A DNA stretch of 16,522 nt from an uncultured Synergistales bacterium (GCA_905234205.1 CAJOGG010000063.1:1-16522); one strand, 5' to 3'; counted from the stretch's first letter, positions 6,611-15,003 are shown. Made by a program: numbers and translations. Notes: generated from the letters alone by a model not told the origin.

Positions 6611-6630
6611 CAACTACATTTTCAACTACA
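6607..6630. repeat. Perfect 12-base tandem duplication at the argH stop codon
   Basis: TTTTCAACTACA occurs twice head to tail (6607-6618 and 6619-6630). On the minus strand each unit contains TAG, so argH ends with two in-frame TAG codons four codons apart. Confidence 0.85.
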
Positions 6631-7978
6631 AATTGACCTCTTGAATCCGCTCCATGACTTGATCGAAACCAGTTCCCCCGAAAACATTTCTGCGTCTCAC
6701 ACTTTCACGAGGCGACAAGATTTTTAGCATGGCTTCATCAACTTCTGGAATATGTTCTTGCCATTGAGTCAACGTCAAATCTTCAAAGCTTAAATTATTC
6801 TCAATGCACCACCCCACAAGCTTACCAACTTTCATATGAGCATCGCGGAACGGCACGCCCTTACTTACGAGATATTCGGCCACGTCCGTAGCAAGTGAAT
6901 AACCATTTTCGAGTCCCGATAACGCAACTTTTTCATTAACATCAACTTTTGCTAACAACGCCGTAAGAATCCTAACAACGCTCTCAACTGTATCGAGTGA
7001 AGCCCATAAACCGCGCTTATCTTCCTGTAAATCCCTGTTGTAAGTCATCGGCAGGCCCTTAAGCGTAAATAATAGGTCTATGAAATTCCCGATAACTTGG
7101 CCAGTTTTTCCGCGCGCTAATTCGAGAACGTCAGGATTCTTTTTCTGTGGCATCATGCTTGAACCCGTGCAGAACTCGTCAGGCAAAACTATAAATGCAA
7201 ATTCTTGTGTGTTCCAGTTGATTAAATCGTTACAAAGTCGCGACACGTGAATCATTAACATACTCGCAAAATAATGGTAGTCGGTCATGTAATCACGTTG
7301 TGCTACAGAGTCAAGACTGTTGCGAGTCGGTGAAGAGAAGCCCAAAATTTCAGAAGTCATTTCGCGATCTATAGGCAATGTTGACCCGGCCAAGGCTCCT
7401 GCGCCAAGCGGACATTCATTCAACGAGTCAAGAGCAAAATCTAAACGTGAAGAGTCTCGTTTGAAGGCCTCATACCATGCCAGCCAGTAATGCCCCATTG
7501 AAATAGGTTGAGCCTGTTGCATATGAGTGTAACCTGGAATAATTACATTAACATGATGTTCAGCGTTGTTCACAAAAACTTTCAGCAATTCCCGTAAATC
7601 GTCGCTCAAAATTTTTAATCGCTCTCGTAAATATAATCTCGTAGTCGTTGCGACTTGATCATTTCTGCTGCGTGCTGTGTGTAATTTTGCGCCCAACGGT
7701 TCTATCTCGGTCAATCTCGCCTCAATGTTCATGTGAACGTCCTCAAGATCTCGTGATGGTTTGAATGTTCCGTTCTGAATCTCGCGCAAAACTTTTTGAA
7801 GGCCAAGCTCGATTTTCTCCGCCTCATCAACTTTCAACAAGCCCGTTTTCCCAAGCATTCTCACGTGAGCAATACTGCCTTGTATATCGCATTCAGCCAT
7901 TCGCCAATCTATATCAAGCGATTGTGTGAAGTCTTTGACCATTTCGGCCATACCCTGCTTAAATCTTCCGTGCCACAT
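6626..7978 (-). CDS. argH: Argininosuccinate lyase
   Basis: This is the last step of arginine synthesis: argininosuccinate is split to arginine and fumarate in the cytoplasm by a homotetramer of the fumarase/aspartase superfamily. The 450-residue length is normal. Signatures seen are WHGRF at the N-terminus, EDVHMNIEARL, TARSRNDQ (101-108), GYTHMQQAQP with the conserved His, and the flexible catalytic loop GSSMMPQKKNPD (272-283), whose serine is the proposed acid/base. The start is ATG 7978, with AAGGAG upstream; an in-frame TGA lies two codons before it. argG is not adjacent. The gene is divergent from the flavoprotein gene and convergent with the parvulin gene. All key residues look intact. 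Confidence 0.97.
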   Translation of the reverse strand: MWHGRFKQGMAEMVKDFTQSLDIDWRMAECDIQGSIAHVRMLGKTGLLKVDEAEKIELGLQKVLREIQNGTFKPSRDLEDVHMNIEARLTEIEPLGAKLHTARSRNDQVATTTRLYLRERLKILSDDLRELLKVFVNNAEHHVNVIIPGYTHMQQAQPISMGHYWLAWYEAFKRDSSRLDFALDSLNECPLGAGALAGSTLPIDREMTSEILGFSSPTRNSLDSVAQRDYMTDYHYFASMLMIHVSRLCNDLINWNTQEFAFIVLPDEFCTGSSMMPQKKNPDVLELARGKTGQVIGNFIDLLFTLKGLPMTYNRDLQEDKRGLWASLDTVESVVRILTALLAKVDVNEKVALSGLENGYSLATDVAEYLVSKGVPFRDAHMKVGKLVGWCIENNLSFEDLTLTQWQEHIPEVDEAMLKILSPRESVRRRNVFGGTGFDQVMERIQEVNL

Positions 7979-8011
7979 ATTTCATAAATCACTCCTTCAA
8001 AATTTTAAGTA

Positions 8012-8049
8012 ATTATATGATAACGAGAAACTTGACAACGTTGTATAAT
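8012..8049. promoter_or_regulatory. Divergent promoter region of argH and the flavoprotein, with a 10-bp palindrome
   Basis: On the minus strand TTGTCA (8038-8033) and TATAAT (8017-8012), 15 bases apart, could drive argH. On the plus strand TATAAT (8044-8049) could drive the flavoprotein; its best-spaced -35 is poor. A perfect palindrome, ACAACGTTGT (8035-8044), overlaps both the argH -35 and the flavoprotein -10 and is a plausible operator. The flavoprotein start has an AGGAGG site at 8083-8088. Confidence 0.45.
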
Positions 8050-8095
8050 CCACTCGCTCAAAATTCAAACAACAAATATTTTAGGAGGTAAGAAC

Positions 8096-9964
8096 ATGAA
8101 AAAGTTTTTAGCTATGTTGCTTATGGTGTGTGTATTTGCTTCAGTAGCTGGCGCAGAGACTTACACCGAAACAGTTAAGGGTATGTTTGATGGCCTTGTT
8201 GTCGAGACGACGTTGAACGATGGCAAAATCGAGAGCGTTGTTGTGAAAGCTTCCAAGGAAACAGACACAGGTATTCCAGCCATTGAGTTATTGCCCGGAA
8301 AAATCGTTGAGGCTCAATCAATCGCCATTGACGGAATTTCAGGAGCCACAATGACCTCAAACGGAATCAAAGCAGCAGTTGAAGCAGCCCTCAAGAAGGC
8401 CGGCTATGACGTGTCGAAATTCCAAGCTACCAGCGCACCCAAAAAGGATATGTCATATTTCCCGGTTATGGGTTCATTCGTTGTTCCTGAGACTTGGGAC
8501 GAGACTTATGACGTTGTTGTCGTAGGCGCAGGCTTTGCAGGAATGGCAGCAGCTTATTCAGCAGGTGAGGCAGGAGCTAAGACGTTAATCGTTGAGAAAC
8601 TTGCCACAACCGGCGGAAACAGTGCAACCAATGGCGGACAGTATGCAGCTTATACTTCAAAGATCGCAAAAGCTTTCCAGCAGAAGTTCAACCTTGTACC
8701 GGACACAGCAGCCAAACACATTGAGGACACTATGAACGGTGGCGACCTCATGAGCAGAAAAGAACTCGTTGAAGAAATGGTTATGGGGTCACCTTACTAC
8801 TTCAACCTGTTGCTTGATAATGGCCTCGTGATTCGTGAAACACTCGCTAGACCAGGCGGACATTATGGCTATCGTACATACGTCACGAAAGAACAGATCG
8901 GCGCAGACATCACCAACGTACAGCGCAAAATGCTTGACGGCCAGAAGAACGTAACGTTATCACTTAACACGAAAATGGTAGAAATCTATCGTACTCGCGA
9001 CGAAGGAAATAAAGTCGTTGGTATTCGTGTTGCTAAAGACGACGGCTACAAGACAATCAGAGCTACAAAGGGCGTTATCCTTGCGACCGGCGGTTTCTCA
9101 TCGAACATCAAAATGCGTGAGACTCAGGTACCTTATTTAACAAAGGATATTCCTACAACCAACATCAAAGCAGCTTCAACAGGTGAAGGAATTTACTTGG
9201 CCCAAGCAATCGGAGCTAACACAATGCAGATGAGCAACATTCAGCGCTATCCTTTCGCAGATCCCGGTGTACTCGATAAATACGCTGTGTGGCCATTCAC
9301 TGGACCTTCATTCGGAATCGTTTATGTTGACTGGCAGGGCAAACGCTATGTAAACGAGGGCGAGCGTCGTGACGTTTGTGCAAATGCGGCGGCTAACTCC
9401 GGATTCATTTCAACGTATTCAATTTTCTCCGCGCCTGTAGTATTAGGTTTCACGACAGAGAAAGAAATTGCTGAAGGTGTTGCAACTGGACGTGTAATTA
9501 AGGCTGACACATTCGAAGAACTTGCTGAAAAAATGAACGCTTACCCGATTAAGGGACAGTATCCAAAAGTTACGGCTGAAAATCTCAAAGAGACCGTAGC
9601 AAAACACAACAGCTATATCGACAGTGGCGTTGATCCTGATTTCGGAAAAGTCATGGCCAAGACAATGGTCAAGATCGAAAACGGCCCGTACTATGCAATT
9701 CCTCAATATCCTTCAGTACACCACACAATGGGCGGACTCGTAATCACGACGAAGACCGAAGTAGTAGACATTTTCGGAAACGTAATCCCTGGATTATATG
9801 CAGCAGGAGAAGTTACAGGCGGACTTCACGGAACTAACAGACTCGGTTCAAACGCTGACGCAGATTCTTGTACGCTTGGATTCATTTCCGGTTACGTAGC
9901 AGCGACTGGCGAGATCCCGACGTTCATGTTTGACGAGAAAGCAAACTCCGAGCCCAAGAAATAA
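8096..9964 (+). CDS. Exported flavoprotein reductase: FMN-binding domain plus fumarate/urocanate-reductase-like FAD domain
   Basis: The 622-residue product starts with a Sec signal peptide (MKKFLAMLLMVCVFASVAGA), so it should act outside the cytoplasmic membrane. Residues about 21-105 are an FMN-binding domain. ISGATMTS (81-88) is the flavinylation motif, with T85 the expected ApbE-attached FMN site. Residues about 136-610 are a flavocytochrome c/fumarate-reductase-type FAD domain: VVGAGFAG (142-149), GGNSATNGG, ATGGF, and GLYAAGEVTGGLHGTNRLG near the end. The catalytic Arg of the family is R425 (NEGERRD); substrate-binding His (H542/H543 in HHTMGG) and R582 are present. Where fumarate reductases have His (RAHRP), this protein has Tyr262 (RTYVT), as in urocanate reductase. 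No haem-binding CxxCH is present, so electrons must come from an external partner. It is probably a respiratory enoate reductase of unknown substrate. Confidence 0.92.
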   Translation: MKKFLAMLLMVCVFASVAGAETYTETVKGMFDGLVVETTLNDGKIESVVVKASKETDTGIPAIELLPGKIVEAQSIAIDGISGATMTSNGIKAAVEAALKKAGYDVSKFQATSAPKKDMSYFPVMGSFVVPETWDETYDVVVVGAGFAGMAAAYSAGEAGAKTLIVEKLATTGGNSATNGGQYAAYTSKIAKAFQQKFNLVPDTAAKHIEDTMNGGDLMSRKELVEEMVMGSPYYFNLLLDNGLVIRETLARPGGHYGYRTYVTKEQIGADITNVQRKMLDGQKNVTLSLNTKMVEIYRTRDEGNKVVGIRVAKDDGYKTIRATKGVILATGGFSSNIKMRETQVPYLTKDIPTTNIKAASTGEGIYLAQAIGANTMQMSNIQRYPFADPGVLDKYAVWPFTGPSFGIVYVDWQGKRYVNEGERRDVCANAAANSGFISTYSIFSAPVVLGFTTEKEIAEGVATGRVIKADTFEELAEKMNAYPIKGQYPKVTAENLKETVAKHNSYIDSGVDPDFGKVMAKTMVKIENGPYYAIPQYPSVHHTMGGLVITTKTEVVDIFGNVIPGLYAAGEVTGGLHGTNRLGSNADADSCTLGFISGYVAATGEIPTFMFDEKANSEPKK

Positions 9965-9986
9965 TTTACCAGAAGCTCACAGAGAA

Positions 9987-10020
9987 CTGTTGCGGGAGAA
10001 ATTCCTGCAGCAGTTTTTTT
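9987..10020 (+). terminator. Strong rho-independent terminator after the flavoprotein gene
   Basis: The arms at 9987-9997 and 10003-10013 form an 11-bp stem (two G-U pairs) with a 5-base loop, followed directly by seven T. It lies 22 bases past the stop. Confidence 0.9.
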
Positions 10021-10051
10021 ATTGTGAACGTACGACTGTCTCTCTATGAAC

Positions 10052-10057
10052 TATAAT
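10052..10057 (+). promoter_or_regulatory. Candidate -10 element upstream of the SPFH gene
   Basis: A perfect TATAAT lies 43 bases before the GTG start and downstream of a strong terminator, where a new promoter is expected. No good -35 is seen at the normal distance. Confidence 0.4.
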
Positions 10058-10100
10058 AGCCCCACAATAAACTTTAAGAAAAGGTATGGTGAAATTTACA

Positions 10101-11165
10101 GTGGCAATTATTCAGATCGTTCAGTGGGACGACAGTTTGAACTCCAACGACGTTTTAGCCTGGCGATATGTTGACCGTAAGAATCCAGCTAAGAGTGAAG
10201 AGTTAGGCAACTGGACTCAATTAATAGTCCGCGAAAATCAAGAGGCTATACTATTTCGTGATGGTCAAGCATTGGACTTATTCAGGGCTGGCCGTCATTC
10301 TTTATCTACAGACAATATCCCGTTACTTCGCAAAATTATGAACTTACCGACAGGAGGCGAAAGTGCCTTCAAGGCTGGCGTGTGGTTCGTGAACAAAGTC
10401 AACTTGCTTGATATAAAATGGGGCACTCAAAATCCAATCTTGCTTCGTGATCCAGAGTATCAAATCCCGATTTACGTCAGAGCTTACGGACAATTCGGCT
10501 TGCATGTAAACGAAAGCAGGCAGTTTGTGTTGAAGTTGGCCGGAAATAAATCAAGCCTCACTCGCGACGATATAGAAACGTATTTCAAAGGCTTAATACT
10601 TAGCAAAATGGGCGACATGATCTCGACGTACATAGCTCACAAGAAAATCAACATTTTCGAAATTAATGCTTACCTTGAGGATATGTCCAACGAGGCTGTA
10701 GAAAAAATTCGTCCGGAGTTCTCAAATTATGGAATAGAGCCGCTCAATTTTTATTTCGGATCTGTGAATGTCATTGACGACGACGAGGGCATAAAGAAAC
10801 TCAAAACCGCAATGAGTGAACGCGCAACGATGAACGTAATGGGCTATAACTATCAGCAGAAACGCTCGTTTGACGTGTTAGAGACAGCCGCAGGAAATGA
10901 GGGCGGAAGCTCTTTATTGGGCGCTGGAGTCGGACTCGGTGCAGGAATGGGAATGGGCGGAACTATAGGACAAATGGCCAACCAGATGAATCAATATATC
11001 AATCCTCAAGCTAATACTTCAGCTACGTGTCCAGCTTGTGGTAAACCAGTAATGAATGGCGCGATGTTCTGCATGTATTGCGGAGCCAGACTAGCTTGTA
11101 CGAAATGCGGCCAAGCTTTAATCCCCGGTGCTAAATTCTGTCCGAACTGTGGGCAGCAAGTTTAA
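10101..11165 (+). CDS. SPFH-domain protein with two C-terminal zinc ribbons (YdjI/COG4260-like)
   Basis: The N-terminal about 240 residues match the SPFH (band 7) group often annotated as virion core protein-like or YdjI. The landmarks are WTQLIVRENQEAILFRDGQALDLF, GRHSLSTDNIP, NKVNLLDIKWGTQNPI, VRAYGQFGLHV, INAYLEDMS and MGYNYQQKRSFDVLE. A Gly/Met-rich linker follows. Two four-cysteine ribbons then appear, CPACG/CMYCG and CTKCG/CPNCG. I choose GTG 10101 over ATG 10086 because homologues begin right at MAIIQIVQW and because the spacing from GGTGA mirrors the next gene's leader. Proteins of this type are membrane-associated scaffolds, often beside membrane-stress or lipid-domain genes, without a known enzymatic activity. 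The partner gene starts 22 bases downstream, which makes a two-gene operon likely. Confidence 0.88.
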   Translation: MAIIQIVQWDDSLNSNDVLAWRYVDRKNPAKSEELGNWTQLIVRENQEAILFRDGQALDLFRAGRHSLSTDNIPLLRKIMNLPTGGESAFKAGVWFVNKVNLLDIKWGTQNPILLRDPEYQIPIYVRAYGQFGLHVNESRQFVLKLAGNKSSLTRDDIETYFKGLILSKMGDMISTYIAHKKINIFEINAYLEDMSNEAVEKIRPEFSNYGIEPLNFYFGSVNVIDDDEGIKKLKTAMSERATMNVMGYNYQQKRSFDVLETAAGNEGGSSLLGAGVGLGAGMGMGGTIGQMANQMNQYINPQANTSATCPACGKPVMNGAMFCMYCGARLACTKCGQALIPGAKFCPNCGQQV

Positions 11166-11187
11166 TAACGAAAGGTGAGATTTAACA

Positions 11188-11904
11188 ATGGGAAAATTTT
11201 TCAACAAGATTCGTCAAGTGTTCAATATATTCCTGATAATGCTGCTTATAGGCTTGGGAACGGCCGTATTTGTTTATTTCCTGACAGACTCTTCACAACG
11301 CGGCGTAACGTTTTGGATCTCGGCGGGCTTTTTAATCTTTGCTCTTGTGCTTGAGACCCTCATGTGTTCGGGGATAGCTATGCGCTCAGACGGCGGCAAA
11401 AACATTCCTTCAGGTTTCACACAGGTGATATTAGGCGGGATATATTTCTTATTTGTTATCGTTGTATCGGTCGGAAACGCTCTCGCAAATTTCTCGGTCG
11501 TGAAATACATGTTGATTCACATAGGCGGGCTTATAGTCTTCCTGGTCCCAATGATATTAATCAACATGGCTACGTTGAGATTGAGCGGCGCTGACAGAAG
11601 AGAGCGTGAGGAAGGCCGAATTAATCTCTCTTCACTCTCAAGCAAAGTCGGCTATATCGTTGATGATTTAGTTGCAGCAGGAATTTCGCGACAAGATTTA
11701 ACGCAGCTTGTGAATCTCTCTGAAGCTATAAAGTTTTCTGATCCTACACCAGCATCACGAAAGCTTGAACATGAACTCGAAGCCGCTGTGAATAATCTTG
11801 AGAAAGTGGCGTTAGACAAAGACATGAACGAAATAGCACGCGCTTGTACGTTGGCAGAAAGAGCTTTGAAGACTCGTAACGAGGCAGTTATAAACGCGAA
11901 GTGA
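11188..11904 (+). CDS. Four-helix membrane protein with cytoplasmic helical tail, partner of the SPFH protein
   Basis: The 238-residue product has four transmembrane segments (about 11-32, 42-65, 80-100, 107-130). The tail of about 100 residues is soluble, highly charged and predicted alpha-helical, from SGADRREREEGR to the end, possibly a helical hairpin or coiled coil. There is no signal-peptide cleavage site and no catalytic motif that I recognise. The start is ATG 11188 with AAAGGTGAG at 11171-11179, and the gap from the SPFH stop is only 22 bases. Its position suggests it is the membrane anchor or client of the SPFH/zinc-ribbon protein; this is inference from gene order only. I do not recognise a named family. 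Confidence 0.75.
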   Translation: MGKFFNKIRQVFNIFLIMLLIGLGTAVFVYFLTDSSQRGVTFWISAGFLIFALVLETLMCSGIAMRSDGGKNIPSGFTQVILGGIYFLFVIVVSVGNALANFSVVKYMLIHIGGLIVFLVPMILINMATLRLSGADRREREEGRINLSSLSSKVGYIVDDLVAAGISRQDLTQLVNLSEAIKFSDPTPASRKLEHELEAAVNNLEKVALDKDMNEIARACTLAERALKTRNEAVINAK

Positions 11905-11914
11905 GAAAAATTTT

Positions 11915-11949
11915 AGGGGCTGGCGATTAATCGTTGACCCCTTTACTTT
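11915..11949. terminator. Bidirectional-looking terminator between convergent genes
   Basis: AGGGG (11915-11919) pairs with CCCCT (11938-11942), and an inner CGAT/ATCG segment extends the stem with wobble pairs and one mismatch. A T-rich stretch (TTTACTTTA) follows on the plus strand. On the minus strand A and then T tracts follow, so it may also end the STAS transcript. Confidence 0.65.
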
Positions 11950-11956
11950 ACGCTAG

Positions 11957-12250
11957 TTATTCAATATTCAAAAGTTCGTCGAAGCCTGTAACCTCAAAAA
12001 TATCTTTGATTTCCTGATTAATATTCTTGACCGTCATTTTCCCCTGCTTGTTCATTACCTTTTGAGCCTTGAGCAAAACTCTAAGTCCAGCCGACGAAAC
12101 ATATACAAGCTTTTCCATATCCACGATCAAATCCGTAACGCCATTAAGCGCTTCAATTTCCTTCTCAAGCTGTGGTGCTGTTGTTGTATCGAGTCTTCCC
12201 TCAATAGCTATCACGAGTTCTGATCCGTTTGTTGTCTTGTTGATTAACAT
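11957..12250 (-). CDS. STAS-domain protein, anti-anti-sigma-factor (SpoIIAA/RsbV) type
   Basis: The 97-residue product is a single STAS domain: VIAIEGRLDTTTAPQLEKEI, then LIVDMEKLVYVSSAGLRVLL, then a C-terminal helix (FEVTGFDELLNI). The phosphorylatable serine sits in VSSAG (Ser52/Ser53), the position of SpoIIAA Ser58. In the family the unphosphorylated form binds a serine-kinase anti-sigma factor and frees its sigma factor. No kinase or sigma gene is adjacent, so the partner must be elsewhere. I choose ATG 12250 because the domain begins there and CGGAGG precedes it at a suitable distance. The longer open frame to 12304 runs into sbcC without a ribosome binding site. Confidence 0.88.
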   Translation of the reverse strand: MLINKTTNGSELVIAIEGRLDTTTAPQLEKEIEALNGVTDLIVDMEKLVYVSSAGLRVLLKAQKVMNKQGKMTVKNINQEIKDIFEVTGFDELLNIE

Positions 12251-12292
12251 TTCTAAATTTTCCTCCGTGTTATGTTTTCTAGAAACTGATTC

Positions 12293-12298
12293 ATTATA
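12293..12298 (-). promoter_or_regulatory. Candidate -10 element for the STAS gene within the sbcC end
   Basis: TATAAT on the minus strand (12298-12293) overlaps the sbcC stop codon and lies about 43 bases before the STAS start. The matching -35 region is poor. It may give sbcC-independent expression. Confidence 0.35.
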
Positions 12299-15002
12299 TA
12301 CCATTAGATTCTTTATTCACTACACTAACATAACTAACGCCAGGGCCTTCAATTATGCTTAAGCCTTCATGCTTGGGAACAACGTTAATTTGTGTGGCTA
12401 TACGATCTTTCAGGGCTTGTACGTGCGAGATTATCCCGATCATTCGTCCTTCACTCTTAATTTCTCCTAATGCCTCTAACGCCGTATTCAACGCTTCCTC
12501 ATCAAGAGAGCCGAACCCCTCATCAAGAAATAGCGAGTCAACTTTTGCTTTACTCCCCGAAATTTGCGATAGGCCAAGAGCTAATGCTAGGCTGATTATA
12601 AATTTTTCCCCGCCCGACAAATTTTCCGTGGGACGAATTTCCCCGCCTTGTTCCTTGTCAATGATGTTGAGCTTCAAGCCCTCGTTATCAAGTGGAGCCG
12701 TGAGAATATAGCGTTCGTTCATGCGTTCAAGTTGTTTGTTGGCTATATCAATCATTGCATTAAGCGTTATACGTTGGGCAAACATTCGGAATTTCCCGCC
12801 GTTCTTTTGCCCGATTAACTGATTAAGCCCCGCCCAATTCCCACAAACTATTTCTTGAGCTTCATACTCTTTCTTGAGTTCTTCACGTTCAGCCTTGATT
12901 CGTTGTCTATAGTCGTAATCGTTCTGTAATGAAATTATCGTAGCGTTCAGTGATTTTATATTGCGTTCTTGTTCACGATAAATCGCGTCAAGATTCTCCA
13001 GAGTTTCAGGCGTTATGGCCTTGTCCCGTTCGTTCTCTAATCTCTGTGTATCGCTGGCAATTACGGCTCGTAAGTTGCTCATGGCCTCGTCAAGTTTCTG
13101 TGCCTGGTTCTGTAATTTCTCAAGCGTGTGTGAATCCTTTCGTGAGAGCGTAAAATCTTCTTCGCTGTCAAAATTCTTCTCGCTCAACTTGGCCGCGAAT
13201 TCCTTTTCCAAATTTTCTAGCTCGTGAGTTAAATTCTCAAGGTTAGTTTTTTCCTCGTTGAATGATTTCGTTCTGTTGTCGTTGTTGCTCTTGAGAATCT
13301 CTAAACGTTTTGTAAGTTTCGTAATCTGTTCGTTAAGCCTTCTACATGTTTCTATCCAAGCCTTAAGCCTGTTCATTGTCTCGTCGATGCTGTTAAGATT
13401 CATTAAGCCCGTAAAAGCTATTGCCTCGTAGACGTTTGATTTTGCCTGTAAAAGTTTATTGAATGTATCGACGTATGCTTGTCTAAGGTTCTCATAATTC
13501 GTTTTTGCTATTCCAGATTGTTTTTCCTGTTCGGCCAAGTTCCTGTTAGCTTGGTTAAGATTTTCGCGCGCCGTGTTATTGCGTTCTCGTAAGAGCCTTA
13601 ATTGATCGTCTAATCGCGTGATGTTCTGCGTTGTGTTAGGCTTATGAATTATTCCAGGGTGTTCACGCGAGCCACATATCGGACAAACTTCCCCGGGCTT
13701 GAGATTATTTCGTGCATGTTCAAATATCGCTGACTCTCTCATTGTCATAAGGTCGTCAAGATTCTTCATGGCTTGCTCTGATTCGTATTGCGCTTTATCA
13801 CGTTTTGAGCGGGCACCGTTTAGGACAAGTTCTGCCATATCCTTAACCTTGCGTGCCTTGAATCCTTCTTTCTCAATGTCATTCTTTTGTCGTTCGATCT
13901 CGTCGTAACGAGTTAGAGCGGTGCTGGCGCGTGCGAAAATGCTTTCGGGGTTATCGCCGTCGGGAATGTTGCGGGTGAGCTTGGCAAACTCTGTTTCGAG
14001 TTCGGGAAGTCTGCTATTAATGTCGCTGATTTCAGAATTACATGTTGCAATATCCTGTTCGTATCTCTCACAACGTGCTTTAACGCTGGCGTAAGTATTT
14101 CGTTTCTCCGTCAACGTTGAGTAAATCCCCTCAAGCTCTCTTGCTCTTAAGCCTGCCTCAAGTTTTTTGCGCTCACACTCGAAATTATCAATCTCAAACT
14201 GTTTATGCTCAAGACGTAATTTATTGGCCGTCAATTCCTGCGTGATTCGTTCAATGCCTTTCAGCCACGTAATAGCCTCTTTAGCTTGTTCGTGTTCGGA
14301 TTCGATTCGTGATAGCTGCTCCGAAAGTTCTGCCTTCTTCGTCAAAATCTCCTCTTCACTCTCAAAATTATCCCGCGGCTTAATGTTGTCTAGCTTGTAA
14401 TTTATCTCGTCAAGTTTTCTGTTCTCGTTAATGGCTTCATCGTATACGCATGTTGAAATTTGCCCGTAAATCTCCGTGCCCGTAAGCTGTTCCAAAATCT
14501 CCGAGCGTTCCTTAGCGTTTGCACTCAAAAAAGCGTCAAAGCCTCCTTGTTCCAACATCACAGCCTGTGTAAAGCGTTTGAAGTCAAGCCCCGTAATTTC
14601 CTGAACAAGCCCCGGAGTCTGTCCTGTCTTCTCCGCGATTATCGCGCCACCTTCAGCGTATGAAAGTATGTGCTTTGCTGCTTGAAGATTGTTTGAGCGT
14701 CCTGCCCTATGTTGTTCCCATTCAGCAACGTAAACTTTTCCGCCCGCCTCAAATATAACTTTTGCCCAACATTCGTAAGTCTTGCGTGTCATGATCTCGT
14801 TCTGCCCGGCGATTTTCCCAAGGCGTGGTGTAGTCCCGTAAAGAGCCAAGCAAATTGCGTCAAAGATCGTAGTTTTTCCCGCACCAGTCGGCCCCGTTAT
14901 GACAAATATCCCGTTTGAAGTATAGGCCTTGTCCGTTAAATCAATATGCCATTCTCCCTTGAGAGAGTTCAAATTTTTTAACTCTACTTTGTAAATCTTC
15001 AT
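12294..15002 (-). CDS. sbcC: Exonuclease SbcC (SMC-like ATPase subunit of SbcDC)
   Basis: This is the ATPase subunit of the SbcDC (Mre11-Rad50-like) complex, which opens hairpins and degrades double-strand ends, clearing palindromes and protein-blocked ends. The 902-residue product has Walker A GPTGAGKTT (37-45) and a long coiled coil interrupted by the zinc hook CPICG (Cys440, Cys443). A second coiled coil, signature LSGGEKF (about 794-800) and Walker B SLFLDEGFGSLD (about 821-832) follow. It is shorter than the E. coli protein (about 1,050), meaning shorter coiled arms; all catalytic motifs are intact. ATG 15002 lies one base after the sbcD stop, so the two are translationally coupled. Confidence 0.96.
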   Translation of the reverse strand: MKIYKVELKNLNSLKGEWHIDLTDKAYTSNGIFVITGPTGAGKTTIFDAICLALYGTTPRLGKIAGQNEIMTRKTYECWAKVIFEAGGKVYVAEWEQHRAGRSNNLQAAKHILSYAEGGAIIAEKTGQTPGLVQEITGLDFKRFTQAVMLEQGGFDAFLSANAKERSEILEQLTGTEIYGQISTCVYDEAINENRKLDEINYKLDNIKPRDNFESEEEILTKKAELSEQLSRIESEHEQAKEAITWLKGIERITQELTANKLRLEHKQFEIDNFECERKKLEAGLRARELEGIYSTLTEKRNTYASVKARCERYEQDIATCNSEISDINSRLPELETEFAKLTRNIPDGDNPESIFARASTALTRYDEIERQKNDIEKEGFKARKVKDMAELVLNGARSKRDKAQYESEQAMKNLDDLMTMRESAIFEHARNNLKPGEVCPICGSREHPGIIHKPNTTQNITRLDDQLRLLRERNNTARENLNQANRNLAEQEKQSGIAKTNYENLRQAYVDTFNKLLQAKSNVYEAIAFTGLMNLNSIDETMNRLKAWIETCRRLNEQITKLTKRLEILKSNNDNRTKSFNEEKTNLENLTHELENLEKEFAAKLSEKNFDSEEDFTLSRKDSHTLEKLQNQAQKLDEAMSNLRAVIASDTQRLENERDKAITPETLENLDAIYREQERNIKSLNATIISLQNDYDYRQRIKAEREELKKEYEAQEIVCGNWAGLNQLIGQKNGGKFRMFAQRITLNAMIDIANKQLERMNERYILTAPLDNEGLKLNIIDKEQGGEIRPTENLSGGEKFIISLALALGLSQISGSKAKVDSLFLDEGFGSLDEEALNTALEALGEIKSEGRMIGIISHVQALKDRIATQINVVPKHEGLSIIEGPGVSYVSVVNKESNGI

Positions 15003-15003
15003 G

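Noticed and set aside
6607..6630. Short direct repeat as a CRISPR or attachment site
   Set aside because: Only two contiguous 12-base units, no spacers, and no integrase or cas gene nearby.
8032..8049. Perfect TTGACA and TATAAT on the plus strand before the flavoprotein
   Set aside because: They are only 6 bases apart, so they cannot act as one sigma70 promoter; only the -10 was kept as a candidate.
12355..14918. Several plus-strand open frames of 67-118 codons opposite sbcC
   Set aside because: They are Ser/Arg/Cys-rich shadows of the coiled-coil coding strand, without start signals or recognisable domains.
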